Shown here one piece after another: positions 22,951 through 32,240 of a stretch of 64,000 nucleotides of DNA. The position numbers and the translations under genes are program-made. Below the pieces are notes generated by a model. It saw only the letters and a program-made list of their open reading frames with translations. It made no database searches and was not told the DNA's origin. How positions within the stretch are numbered: position 1 is the first letter of the stretch; every line of letters starts with the position of its first letter. The stretch is taken from positions 1 through 64,000 of the forward strand of contig CAZQHK010000023.1 of the NCBI GenBank assembly GCA_964593455.1, in the 5' to 3' direction. This DNA is from CAZQHK01 sp964593455 (GTDB lineage: Bacteria > Muiribacteriota > CAYSPT01).

Positions 22951-24531
22951 ATGACTATTCCTGGTGATATTTCATTCAAAGTCAAGCGTGGTTCGTTTCC
23001 CAAGAAAGGATGCAAAGCCCTTTTTGTCAGCGTTTTTTCCGATGAGCTGCCTCCAAAACCGTTTCCCAAGACGGTGGAACGGTTTATTGGGCCTGTAATC
23101 AAACGCTTGCATGTCGAAGGCGAGATTAAAGGAAGTTTCAAGGAATTCACTATAGAACGGCTCGAAAACGCTCCTTTCAGGTGGCTTATGCTTATCGGCC
23201 TCGGGAAGAAAAAAGATTATTGCCTGGACAAAATTCGTTCAGTAGCCGCACGAGCGGCCCGGACGCTCAGGCGTATCGGATGCGATCAGATGACTATTGT
23301 CCCGGGAACATTTCCAGACTTTTCAGTCGAACGGGTAGCCGAGGTGATAACGGAAGGAATCGTACTTGGCCTCTACAAGTTTGAAAAATTCAGGAGCAAG
23401 CTTCCCAAGCGAAGCTGTTTGCAGAACGTAATGTTTCTGGTAGACAACACCGCTGATGAAAAGGCAGTAAAAACCGGTGTTTGCCGTGGCGAGCTTTTGG
23501 GTCGTGCAGCCAACACCGTGAGAGATTTAATTAACACTCCGGGCAACATCCTGACACCTCCGGTGCTGGTAGAAACAGCCCGATCGGTGGCTGATAAAAG
23601 CGGACTGGACATCGAGGTATTCGATCAGGATGAACTTGAACGCCGGGGCATGAACGGTATTCTCAATGTCGCCAAAGGAAGTCGGCAACCGCCGTTCCTG
23701 GTGACGCTCAAGTACCGCGGTGCCAAACGCTCCGCAGCCCCCTGGCTGGCCCTGCTTGGCAAAGGAATTACCTTTGATACCGGCGGTATCTCACTGAAAC
23801 GGTCCCAGGGTATGCAGAGGTTGAAATACGACATGGCCGGAGCCGCTACCGTCCTTACCACCCTGGAAGTAGTCGCCAAGCTTGGCCTGCCGGTGAACCT
23901 GATGGCAATTATGCCTATTGCCGAGAATATGCCCGACGGTGGCGCATACAAGCCGGGAGATGTGGTCAAAATGTACAACGGTATGTACGTTGAGATTTCA
24001 GACACAGATGCCGAAGGTCGTCTACTTCTGGCCGATGCCTTGACCCATGCGGTTAAAGAAGGGGCTTCGGTTCTGGTGGATGTAGCGACGCTTACCGGTT
24101 CGGTCGTGTCGGCCTTGGGGCATATGGCCACCGGAGTCATGGGGAGGCCGACCGAGTTAATCCGTACCTTCATCGAAGCCGGAAAGAAATGTGACGAATA
24201 CGCCTGGCGTCTGCCGTTGATGCCGGAGTACGCAGTGCAGCTCAAAAGTCTTATAGCTGACATCAGGAACGAGGGAGGGCGACCTGCCGGGGCCAGCATC
24301 GGTGGAATGTTCCTGAGGAATTTCACGGGGGGGCTGCCATGGGTCCACGCCGATATCGTGGGGACGGCCTGGATTGATGAGAACTCCTTTATGTACTATC
24401 ACAAGTCCTACCTGCCTAAACGCGGAGCCACCGGGGTAATGGCCAGAACCCTGATCAACTTTGTGGAGTTGATGATCCCCCATCTTGCCAGCAAGAAGAA
24501 ATTGGCGGAGTTTGATACGGAAGAGTTCTAG
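22951..24531 (+). CDS. pepA: Leucyl aminopeptidase (M17, PepA)
   Basis: Cytosolic di-metal aminopeptidase. The C-terminal catalytic domain has GKGITFDTGGISLK (metal-binding Lys and Asp), YDMAGAATVL, PIAENMPDGGAYKPGDV, and the hallmark SDTDAEGRLLLADAL (NTDAEGRL class, with Ser replacing the usual Asn). The N-terminal domain is of the usual PepA type. 526 residues, slightly longer than the roughly 500 of E. coli. The ribosome-binding site is weak (AAGG about 15 bases upstream). The last base of the stop codon is the first base of palindromic repeat copy D. Confidence 0.95.
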   Translation: MTIPGDISFKVKRGSFPKKGCKALFVSVFSDELPPKPFPKTVERFIGPVIKRLHVEGEIKGSFKEFTIERLENAPFRWLMLIGLGKKKDYCLDKIRSVAARAARTLRRIGCDQMTIVPGTFPDFSVERVAEVITEGIVLGLYKFEKFRSKLPKRSCLQNVMFLVDNTADEKAVKTGVCRGELLGRAANTVRDLINTPGNILTPPVLVETARSVADKSGLDIEVFDQDELERRGMNGILNVAKGSRQPPFLVTLKYRGAKRSAAPWLALLGKGITFDTGGISLKRSQGMQRLKYDMAGAATVLTTLEVVAKLGLPVNLMAIMPIAENMPDGGAYKPGDVVKMYNGMYVEISDTDAEGRLLLADALTHAVKEGASVLVDVATLTGSVVSALGHMATGVMGRPTELIRTFIEAGKKCDEYAWRLPLMPEYAVQLKSLIADIRNEGGRPAGASIGGMFLRNFTGGLPWVHADIVGTAWIDENSFMYYHKSYLPKRGATGVMARTLINFVELMIPHLASKKKLAEFDTEEF

Positions 24532-24711
24532 CCCGGATATTTCACCAGTGTGCCTACTGCGGTCACGAATTCATATGTATCTTCTACGTTACGCTCGGTC
24601 GCCTGTCCTCGACGTATCGCAACGGATACGTCTGCGGAAGGCTTGGTCGCGGGCCTTGAAGCTACGCATGACTTCACGATCTCGTGACGGCAACTCGTGA
24701 AATATCCGGGC
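24531..24711. repeat. Long palindromic intergenic repeat, copy D
   Basis: A 181-bp imperfect palindrome. Outer arms GCCCGGATATTTCAC (24531-24545) and GTGAAATATCCGGGC (24697-24711) are perfect inverted copies (15 of 15). The centre is a hairpin, GACGTATC (24611-24618) with GATACGTC (24625-24632). Inner arms share short words with copies A and B (CTACTGCG, CGCTCGGTC, GGCCTTG), so it is assigned to the same family as a diverged member. It occupies about half of the 349-base gap after pepA; the rest (24712-24880) holds a promoter and nothing else recognised. Confidence 0.7.
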
Positions 24712-24816
24712 GAGGTTTATCGCCTGCTGAAATGTACCTTCTTCAGCTGGCAGCCCGGCGAGTAAACAAATGAAGCCGCGGTTTCTGCCGGGTCGTTCCT
24801 TATCGTCCTGTCGCTG

Positions 24817-24846
24817 TTGACGAGTTATGTAGTAGATTAGTACTAT
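24817..24846 (+). promoter_or_regulatory. Promoter of the GlpA-like operon
   Basis: TTGACG at 24817-24822 and TACTAT at 24841-24846 with an 18-bp spacer; start expected near 24853, about 28 bases before the ATG. Confidence 0.6.
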
Positions 24847-24880
24847 CGAATTTCTTATTGATGGGAGAAATTATCGTACC

Positions 24881-26371
24881 ATGCGGCGGTTTGATGTCGT
24901 CATTGTCGGGGGGGGAGTAATCGGGTCCGCAATCGCCTGGCGTCTGGCTCATTACAATGTGAGTGCGGCGGTTCTTGATAAAGCGTCCGATGTCGTGCGC
25001 GGTACCAGCGGGCGAAACAGCGGGGTGGTACACGCGGCCTTTAATCCTCCGACCGGTTCACATAAAGCCAGCCTTAACCTGGATGGAAAGAACCGGTTTG
25101 AAGAATTCTGCCGGACGTTGGGGGTCCCCTATCGCCGAACGGGGAAACTCGTTATAGCTCAGGACGATTCTCAGATTCCGCAACTAGAAGCACTGGTTCA
25201 GAGAGGCCGGGCCAACGGTGTTGACGATCTTACCTTGATCGATAGCCAAAAGGCGTCTGAACTGGTTCCCGGTCTTATGGTCAGGGCGGCTATGTTGTCT
25301 CCATCAACCGCCATCACCTGTCCTTTCACGCTCACCATTGTCCTGGCCGAATCGGCTGCCTGTGCCGGCGTGAAATATTTACTTCGTACCAAAGTGTTTT
25401 CTCTTTCCAGGATTTCATCTGGTTATGAGTTGAAAACCTCGGCTGGAATTATTCGTGCGAAGGCAGTTGTGAATGCTGCCGGATTAGGGGCGGTGGCTCT
25501 AGCCCGGACGCTCGGTTTACCGGTCCCGCGTTACCGGCCGGTGCGGGGAGAATATCTCATCCTCGACCGGGAAGCAGAATCGCTGTTACCCATGCCGGTC
25601 TATCCACTCCCTCCCAATGAGGGAAAAAGCCTGGGCATTCACCTGACACCCAGCATAGACGGGACGGTCTTGGTAGGGCCGACCGCTGAGGGTGTTATAG
25701 ACGGTGAGAACACGCGCAGCACAAAAAAAGTGATAAACAAACTCATGAAAACCTGTGACAAATTGCTGCCAGGACTGAGAAACTTTTCAGTCATCCATTG
25801 TTTTTCCGGAATCCGTCCGACGTTTGAGCGGCGCGGAGACTTCATCATTGAAACTCCCGCTACTCTGCCTGGTTTTGTCAATCTGTTAGGTATAGAATCT
25901 CCAGGTTTGACGGCGGCTCCGGCCATCGCCAGAATGGTGGTTGAAGACTTACTGAAAGAAGGTCGCGTAATCGGTGAGAAGTGGTCCCCCAGAACTGTTC
26001 TACCAAAACCGAGAAGACCTGGCCCCCGGGTTCGTGACCTGGAACTTGATGAATGGGAGCGATTGTGGAAACAGGATCCGGATTACGGCGAGATCGTCTG
26101 CCGGTGTGAAAAGGTTACCAGAGCTGAAGTGAAACGGGCGCTTGATAATCCTCTTGAAGTCAGAACACTGCTGGGATTAAAACTCCGTACACGAGTAACT
26201 GCCGGGCGCTGTCAGGGAGGATTCTGTATGCTGAGAGTAGTGGGATCACTGGAAAAAACGACCGGGGCCGCAACTTCAGCAACACTGTCAGGTGACGGAT
26301 CCTCTCTTTTTACCGGCCGCACGAAATCACTGCACATGGACAAGGTCCGATCGGAGAAGACGGAATCATGA
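24881..26371 (+). CDS. GlpA-like glycerol-3-phosphate dehydrogenase with C-terminal [2Fe-2S] domain
   Basis: FAD-dependent oxidoreductase of the DAO/GlpA superfamily: RFDVVIVGGGVIGSAIAWRLA dinucleotide-binding motif, then TSGRNSGVVHAAF and PRYRPVRGEYLIL. The last 110 residues form a BFD-like iron-sulfur domain with the four ligands Cys407 and Cys409 (CRC) and Cys444 and Cys449 (CQGGFC). The likely substrate is glycerol 3-phosphate. It overlaps the next gene by 4 bases (ATGA). The order GlpA-like, NAD/FAD oxidoreductase, DUF1667 occurs in anaerobes such as Thermotogae and Clostridia, to my recollection. No glycerol kinase or facilitator gene is beside it. Confidence 0.88.
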   Translation: MRRFDVVIVGGGVIGSAIAWRLAHYNVSAAVLDKASDVVRGTSGRNSGVVHAAFNPPTGSHKASLNLDGKNRFEEFCRTLGVPYRRTGKLVIAQDDSQIPQLEALVQRGRANGVDDLTLIDSQKASELVPGLMVRAAMLSPSTAITCPFTLTIVLAESAACAGVKYLLRTKVFSLSRISSGYELKTSAGIIRAKAVVNAAGLGAVALARTLGLPVPRYRPVRGEYLILDREAESLLPMPVYPLPPNEGKSLGIHLTPSIDGTVLVGPTAEGVIDGENTRSTKKVINKLMKTCDKLLPGLRNFSVIHCFSGIRPTFERRGDFIIETPATLPGFVNLLGIESPGLTAAPAIARMVVEDLLKEGRVIGEKWSPRTVLPKPRRPGPRVRDLELDEWERLWKQDPDYGEIVCRCEKVTRAEVKRALDNPLEVRTLLGLKLRTRVTAGRCQGGFCMLRVVGSLEKTTGAATSATLSGDGSSLFTGRTKSLHMDKVRSEKTES

Positions 26372-27639
26372 AACAAACTGTCGCCGACGTTCTCGTTATC
26401 GGGGCCGGACCGGCTGGACTGGCTGCTGCTTCCGCAGCCAGGGAGGCGGGAGCGAAGCGAGTATTGATTGTAGAACGACTGCCTTATCCAGGAGGTATCC
26501 TTCCGCAATGTATACACGATGGGTTCGGAGTTGAAATCATCAAACAATCGCTGACCGGCCCTGAATATGCAGACCGGTACATAAAGAGGGCCGAAAAACA
26601 CGGGGTAGAACTGTGGCTGTCGTCGAGTGTAGCGCGTCTGGCTCCTGATAAAACGGTCCTGGTTGTCTCGAAAAAAGCTCTGGTTCAGGTTACCGCGAAA
26701 GCGGTGGTCATGAGTATGGGCTGCCGTGAGCGGACGCGCTGGAACGTGCTCATACCCGGAACCAAGCCAGCCGGTATTTATACCGCCGGTGTCGCCCAGG
26801 CGTCGGTCAATCTCTATGACCGGATAGTAGGAAAGAACGTCATCATTCTCGGCTCTGGTGATGTGGGACTGATCATGGCCAGACGTTTGACCCTGGAAGG
26901 AGCCAAAGTCCTGGCAGTGGTGGAGAAGATGCCGTATCCGGGGGGACTGTCTCGAAATGTTCAACAGTGTCTTCATGATTTCGGTATTCCGCTCTACCTG
27001 TCACATACGGTCTCAAAAATTCATGGCTGGAAAAGACTTGAAGGAGTAACAGTGGCTCCGGTTGGTCCTCGAGGTGGAGAGAAGAAAGGACGATTCATAG
27101 CCTGCGACTCATTGCTGTTATCAGTCGGTCTCATTCCGGAAAACGAGTTATCCAAGGAGATTGGAATCGGAATCGACCGCATGACCGGAGGGCCTCTGGT
27201 CGATGAGGAAGGGCATACCACGGTACCAGGATTCTTTGCCTGTGGGAACGCGCTCCACGTTCACGATCTGGTTGACTGGGTAACCGAGGAATCCGAACGG
27301 GCCGGCCGAGCAGCGGGCAGGTGGTCGCGACGGAGTGATAAAACTCCTGGCGAAACCGTCGAGTTCCTTCCTGTGAAGGCCGGTCGGGGTCTGCGATATA
27401 TCGTTCCTCAGCAGCTACGGGCAGGGGTAGCGGTAACGTTTGCCGGCCGGGTTGACAAACCCCGCTTAAACACGCGGCTCAGGGTCCTATGCGGTCCGAA
27501 GCGGGTGATAGAAGAATTTCCTATTCCCTTCGTTATTCCATCTGAAATGGTCCGTTTTCATCTCCCCGAAGGTGTGCCGCCGGGAAAAGAAGTCACGATT
27601 GAACTTTTTCAATCTCATAAAAGCGGTAAGCATGGGTAA
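26368..27639 (+). CDS. FAD/NAD(P)-binding oxidoreductase, partner of the GlpA-like protein
   Basis: Pyridine-nucleotide-disulfide-oxidoreductase fold without a redox-active CxxC: FAD motif VLVIGAGPAGLAAASAARE at the N-terminus, GGILPQCIHDGFG just after it (conserved in this subfamily), the second dinucleotide site NVIILGSGDVGLIMARRL, and VPGFFACGNALHVHDLVDWV near the FAD-closing region. 423 residues. It probably passes electrons between the GlpA-like subunit and NAD(P) or another carrier, forming a soluble complex with the flanking genes. Coupled to the gene before by ATGA overlap. Confidence 0.88.
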   Translation: MKQTVADVLVIGAGPAGLAAASAAREAGAKRVLIVERLPYPGGILPQCIHDGFGVEIIKQSLTGPEYADRYIKRAEKHGVELWLSSSVARLAPDKTVLVVSKKALVQVTAKAVVMSMGCRERTRWNVLIPGTKPAGIYTAGVAQASVNLYDRIVGKNVIILGSGDVGLIMARRLTLEGAKVLAVVEKMPYPGGLSRNVQQCLHDFGIPLYLSHTVSKIHGWKRLEGVTVAPVGPRGGEKKGRFIACDSLLLSVGLIPENELSKEIGIGIDRMTGGPLVDEEGHTTVPGFFACGNALHVHDLVDWVTEESERAGRAAGRWSRRSDKTPGETVEFLPVKAGRGLRYIVPQQLRAGVAVTFAGRVDKPRLNTRLRVLCGPKRVIEEFPIPFVIPSEMVRFHLPEGVPPGKEVTIELFQSHKSGKHG

Positions 27640-27677
27640 CCGGGTGGTTGCTGGCCTGGACGAAAGGTATGTATGAT

Positions 27678-28058
27678 ATGAAGTCACGGAAAGTTATTTG
27701 TGTTCTCTGTCCGCGGGGGTGTACGGTTCTCACCTATCTCAATGATGATGGGCAGGCGACAGTACTGGAAGTTCTCTCGGGGCAACCATGTCCCAAGGGA
27801 ATTGAATACGTGAACGAAGAACTGCTTGCTCCTATGCGGACCGTGACCACTACTATGGAGGTCCGTGGAGGACGGACTCCTCTCGTCAGCGTCCGTACCA
27901 CTGCGCCTGTTCCATTGGAACAGGCCCGGAAATTAGTGCAAGAGGTCTCGGCGCGGTCTGCCGTTACTCCCATTGAGATCGGACAGGTATTGGTGCCGGA
28001 TGTTCTCGGTCTGGGCGTAGATATTATTGCTACCCGAAGCGTTGACAGAGACTCATGA
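27678..28058 (+). CDS. DUF1667 small iron-sulfur protein
   Basis: 126 residues. The N-terminus has a CVLCPRGC motif and a later CPKG (GQPCPKGIEYV), the four-cysteine pattern of a [4Fe-4S] site in DUF1667 proteins. The C-terminal half ends in IEIGQVLVPDVLGLGVDIIATRSV, also typical. The family is nearly always encoded with the two preceding oxidoreductases, and presumably serves as the third subunit for electron transfer. ATG 27678 lies 10 bases after AAAGG; in-frame codons upstream at 27648 and 27669 are badly spaced. Confidence 0.88.
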   Translation: MKSRKVICVLCPRGCTVLTYLNDDGQATVLEVLSGQPCPKGIEYVNEELLAPMRTVTTTMEVRGGRTPLVSVRTTAPVPLEQARKLVQEVSARSAVTPIEIGQVLVPDVLGLGVDIIATRSVDRDS

Positions 28059-28080
28059 AATATGCGGGCTAGAAGGTATT

Positions 28081-30315
28081 TCAGGCCTGGTGTTCGTACG
28101 GTTTGTACTGATATGGATAGTAATAATAGTAGCCGTATCGTGAAGACAATGCGGTTTTGTTGAAGATGAGTCCTACCGCCGGCGCTTTAACATTATCCAG
28201 GAGACGTTTTCCGATTACTACTGCCTCCCGGGAGTGCCGTCCGAGCTCGATCACCATTGCCACACCATCTACCAGGGAGCCGATGATGGCTCCGTCGGTC
28301 ACCGATATGAGCGGGGGACTGTCAAATACGATGAAATCATAAATTTCATGCATCTGGCGGACCGCTTCACGCATGGTGGTTGAAGAGAGCAGTTCCGCCG
28401 GATTTGGAGGAAGCGGCCCCGAAGTCAGTACCTGGAGTCCGGGAATTCCTGTGTCTTGTATAAATGATTTTATATCTCCGCCCTTGATAAAATACGTTGA
28501 GAATCCCTTGTTGTTATCAAGACCGAAAATAGAATGGAGGTTCGGTTTCCTGAGATCGGTATCAACCAGGAGTACGTTCATCCCGGCATGGGCCAGGCTC
28601 ACTCCGAGATTGCTGACCGACAGTGTTTTCCCTTCCAGGGGATTGGAGCTGGTAATTAACAGCGATCTCAGTGGAGAATCAGGTTTCTGATACAGTAAAT
28701 TGGTTCGCATGATGCGGTAGGCTTCCGAGGCAATGGCAGTCGGTTTGTAATAACCGACCAAAAACTGGTGGTATTGCTGCGTTGTGTCTTTGGCTACATC
28801 TTCCGGTTTGATGACCGGAATCACTCCAAGAGTGGGAATCCCCAGGAGTTGTTCGGCCTCTTTGACTGTTTTAAGACTGGTATCAAAATAATCGAGTAGA
28901 AAAGCCAAGCTTATTCCCAGCGCCAACCCGATAATGAAACCGAGCATGATTTTCACTTTTTTTCGTTGTGTCAGCGAACCAGCAGGAACCTTGGCCTGGT
29001 CCATCACCCGCAGATCTTTTCCTTTGGCTACCTCTGCAATCTCCGCCTCGGCGTATTTTCGTTTGATCATCCGGTAATTGGAATCGTTGACCCGGACATC
29101 CCGGTTCAAGCGAGACAGTTGAAGCTCTTCTTCAGGGAGACCCTGAAGGGCTTCCTCTTCTTCCTTGATGACGATGTCCAGGGCTTGAATACCGGTTTCA
29201 TAACCGGCGATATCGATCTGTAACTGGACTATCCTGTGTTGAAGGCTGTTGAAATACGGATTCACCATCTCCACCCGGGATGACACGATGTGCTGTACCT
29301 CGTCGAAAATATGTTCTTCGAGTTCATTCATCTCGGCCCTGATCGTGATAATATCCGGGTGGTTTTCCTGGAGGGTCATAAGTCTTTTGGCCAGGGTGAT
29401 CTCCAGGTTTGCAATCCGGGACTGGAAGGCCCTGATGGTGGGGTTATCCAGGATATTCCATGAGGTGATTATGGTCTCATCCTGTGTCTCGAGCTCGTTC
29501 ATCAGTTCAAGTATCTTGGTCTCGGTTTCCTGGATACTTATCTTGGCTTCCTTTTTCCGTCTCTGATACTCGGCGATGCGGTCAACCCGGTTCAAGGTGG
29601 TGCGGGAAAGATTAACGATGTGTTTCTCGTCTTTCAATTCTTCCTTGTATTGTTTGAGTTTTTCCTCGGCTTCCTTTAAAGCGTCTAAGGTCATCGTGAG
29701 TTGCTCATGAATGAATTCCTTGGTGGCTTTCTGGCTTACGTTGGCCTGTTCATAGGTTTCTTCGATGAAAACATGGAAGATATAGTTAATCATGTCCGCA
29801 GAGCGGAAAGGATCGGTGTCGGTGCTGCTTACATAGATCATGCTGGTTTTTGTTTGAGCGGTGATGTTGAGACTGCCGCGCAATTGCCCGGGCAACATAT
29901 CGGACACATACAACCGTATATTGGTAGAGGCTTTATCCTCCTGCTCGTCTGTCTGATCTTCAATTTCTTGCTTGAGACTCGTCTTGGTAATAATGTCCTG
30001 TATCGAGGCGTACTCGATGGTCTTCTCCATGATCGTCCTGCTCTTGAGAATCTCCAGGTAGGTTTCCACCTGGGTGCTGCGTGTATAGAGAAGGGCCTCC
30101 TGAAAACTCCTGATCATTCCGGCCGGTGTTTTTAATACCAGCAGTGTGCCGGAGGCACTGTACATTAAAGTTTGAGTATAAGCAAAAACCAGAGCGGTTA
30201 TAGTGAATATCGCAGTCACCTGCAGAATAAGCCACTTGTGCTTAAAGATCACCTTCAGATAGTCTTGCAGGTGAACTTCGCTTGATTCCTGTCCTTCTGG
30301 CGTATTTAGCGTCAT
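28081..30315 (-). CDS. Wzc-like polysaccharide co-polymerase and tyrosine autokinase
   Basis: Inner-membrane protein. The N-terminal Wzz-type chain-length domain is bounded by two membrane helices (WLILQVTAIFTITALVFAYTQ near residue 35 and VKIMLGFIIGLALGISLAF near 455) with a long periplasmic coiled coil between them. The C-terminal BY-kinase domain has NPLEGKTLSVSNLG (Walker A), VLLVDTDLRKPN (A'), FIVFDSPPL (Walker B) and a tyrosine-rich tail (SRYGYYYYYPYQYKPYEHQA), the autophosphorylation cluster. Domain fusion in one chain is the proteobacterial arrangement. Just downstream of the Wza-like gene on the same strand. ATG start. Confidence 0.93.
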   Translation of the reverse strand: MTLNTPEGQESSEVHLQDYLKVIFKHKWLILQVTAIFTITALVFAYTQTLMYSASGTLLVLKTPAGMIRSFQEALLYTRSTQVETYLEILKSRTIMEKTIEYASIQDIITKTSLKQEIEDQTDEQEDKASTNIRLYVSDMLPGQLRGSLNITAQTKTSMIYVSSTDTDPFRSADMINYIFHVFIEETYEQANVSQKATKEFIHEQLTMTLDALKEAEEKLKQYKEELKDEKHIVNLSRTTLNRVDRIAEYQRRKKEAKISIQETETKILELMNELETQDETIITSWNILDNPTIRAFQSRIANLEITLAKRLMTLQENHPDIITIRAEMNELEEHIFDEVQHIVSSRVEMVNPYFNSLQHRIVQLQIDIAGYETGIQALDIVIKEEEEALQGLPEEELQLSRLNRDVRVNDSNYRMIKRKYAEAEIAEVAKGKDLRVMDQAKVPAGSLTQRKKVKIMLGFIIGLALGISLAFLLDYFDTSLKTVKEAEQLLGIPTLGVIPVIKPEDVAKDTTQQYHQFLVGYYKPTAIASEAYRIMRTNLLYQKPDSPLRSLLITSSNPLEGKTLSVSNLGVSLAHAGMNVLLVDTDLRKPNLHSIFGLDNNKGFSTYFIKGGDIKSFIQDTGIPGLQVLTSGPLPPNPAELLSSTTMREAVRQMHEIYDFIVFDSPPLISVTDGAIIGSLVDGVAMVIELGRHSREAVVIGKRLLDNVKAPAVGLIFNKTALSSRYGYYYYYPYQYKPYEHQA

Positions 30316-30357
30316 CTGCTCTGTTATAACACTCGTTTCCTAAATAGTCCCAATACT

Positions 30358-32112
30358 CTATCTTACAATTGAACCGTCAAGTATTTTTAGCACCGTGTTT
30401 CCTGATATGATTGTTTGCAGCAGCGGCTGGAGTCGATTCACCCAGGCCCAAATATCCATGACCCGTTTGGTGGGGACAATCACGATATCTCCGGGTTTAA
30501 GCGCGATGTTCTGGGACAGGTCTCCCCGGAAGAGAACCCGCTCCATGTTAACCTTTTTTATCTCGGGTTTATCCAGGTTGCCGCGCACGACCTGGGTGTA
30601 TTTCAGCCCAGGTTTGAACTGATCGTAGATCTCCGGCGGGGTCGACCCTCCGCCCGCCAGAAGTATGGCGTCCATAACCGTCATGCCTTCTTCGTATCGA
30701 AAAATTCCCTGTTCTTTGAGTAAACCGCCGAAGACATATATCCGCTCCTTGATGAGTTGTTGTTTGAGAATCAAAATATCGCGGTCTTCGAGAAAAACGT
30801 TATCTTCAAATTTCCCGTCGATAAGTATCCTGTGCAAATCGATATCTTCTTTCACAGAATTCCTAACCAGCTGAACAACAGACACTTCCTGTTTACCTGA
30901 GGCTGCGGTTCCTCCTGCAGCGGCGATAGCCTCGAGCAGGGTCGGGGGTTCTTTGAAAGTAAAAATTCCGGGCCTATTGATTTTCCCCAGGATGTTTATC
31001 CGGACTCTCTGTCCCCGCCGGTGATAGATGGTGAGGAAAGGATCTTTTATGTAATCGTAGGCCAGGCGTTCAGTGAGAATGTTTTTAACTTCATCTACCG
31101 ATTTTCCGGTAACCTTCAGTTCCCCTACCAGCGGGAATCCCAGGTAGCCGCTCGGAGAGATGTTGTACTCACCGGTAAGCTCTGGATGGTTCCAGACCCT
31201 GATGTCGAGAACATCTTTTGCTACAATTATTCCGGGAACCCAATAAGCTGTTCTCTTGGCCCGAGTTGGGTCTGCCTGGGACAGGGAGGTACTGCTTAGC
31301 GGGTGCTGATTTTTTCGTTTATTGATTATTTCTGCCAGTCTGCGAATGTTCTTGGTGACTATGTCATCTTCCGGTTGAAGTTCCGGTTCGGGGAACGTTT
31401 CCGGTTTGACCGGAACCTGAATACGTGAAGGAAGAATCTCTACCGGTGGAGACGGTACGGAACTTTCGGGCGAGCCTGGTTCTTCATATTCCGTAATGCT
31501 TGGTTGGGGCCTCTGTTTCCTCCTTTTACGCAATAATTCAGTGATTTTCCGGGCAATCCGTGAGGTGTCCACGGGTGCTTTTTCCTCTTTGTCATGAAGA
31601 GGGGGAGGAAGAGTAACCTGTGTCGAGACCTCGGATTTTATATCGGCCGGCTCAGGTTTTAACATGGCGGAGCCGGTGGTGAATTTCCATGAAAAGATCG
31701 GAACGATTTTGTAGCGTCCGCCTACTTTTTGCAGGTGTTCCAATTGTATTTGATAGAGTGAATGAGAATGTAGCGGTTTGACCGGGGTAAGGGTGATTAC
31801 CGAATGTAGCGGATCCCTTTCGACTCGTCCCGGAACAACCTGACCCTGAACGGTAATTTTCAGATTCAAGTTTTCGAGTGTAAGTCCGGATCTGGTATCG
31901 ATAGTAGCGCTTACTGAGCTGTCGGGGAGAATGTTATCGGCTTCGGGAGAGGGAAGTACTAAAAGAACAGGCAGTTTGCCGGCAGGTACACGCGGAACAG
32001 CTTTGATGGGTACGGTCCGGAGGAAAAACATCATCAGAAAACTTATACCGCAACTGATTATGGATATGGTTTGGCGGCGTGGGCTTCGTCCCGGTATATA
32101 CTCCTTACACAT
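30358..32112 (-). CDS. Wza-like polysaccharide export protein with N-terminal Ig-like domain
   Basis: Outer-membrane/periplasmic export channel. After a signal-like hydrophobic segment, residues of roughly 50-150 form a bacterial Ig-like region (SATIDTRSGLTLENLNLKI, then LHSVITLTPVKPLHSHSLY). A charged, Pro-rich linker of about 130 residues follows. The second half is the Poly_export domain (DVLDIRVWNHPELTGEYNI) and two SLBB domains (RINILGKINRPGIFTF; RIYVFGGLLKEQGIFRY). At 584 residues it is much longer than E. coli Wza (379) because of the N-terminal addition. No lipobox Cys is seen. ATG 32112 is chosen over TTG 32133, which lacks a well-spaced ribosome-binding site. No glycosyltransferases are adjacent. 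Confidence 0.87.
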   Translation of the reverse strand: MCKEYIPGRSPRRQTISIISCGISFLMMFFLRTVPIKAVPRVPAGKLPVLLVLPSPEADNILPDSSVSATIDTRSGLTLENLNLKITVQGQVVPGRVERDPLHSVITLTPVKPLHSHSLYQIQLEHLQKVGGRYKIVPIFSWKFTTGSAMLKPEPADIKSEVSTQVTLPPPLHDKEEKAPVDTSRIARKITELLRKRRKQRPQPSITEYEEPGSPESSVPSPPVEILPSRIQVPVKPETFPEPELQPEDDIVTKNIRRLAEIINKRKNQHPLSSTSLSQADPTRAKRTAYWVPGIIVAKDVLDIRVWNHPELTGEYNISPSGYLGFPLVGELKVTGKSVDEVKNILTERLAYDYIKDPFLTIYHRRGQRVRINILGKINRPGIFTFKEPPTLLEAIAAAGGTAASGKQEVSVVQLVRNSVKEDIDLHRILIDGKFEDNVFLEDRDILILKQQLIKERIYVFGGLLKEQGIFRYEEGMTVMDAILLAGGGSTPPEIYDQFKPGLKYTQVVRGNLDKPEIKKVNMERVLFRGDLSQNIALKPGDIVIVPTKRVMDIWAWVNRLQPLLQTIISGNTVLKILDGSIVR

Positions 32113-32240
32113 ACGTACCCCAGTCCTTTGCAATGAAAAGAATATTCACTCACCTTTGTATCGGATACATTGAGGTGCAACTTGATACGTTAGGAAAAAA
32201 GATTAACAATGTTTCCAGATCAAAAAAAATAATGGACTAA

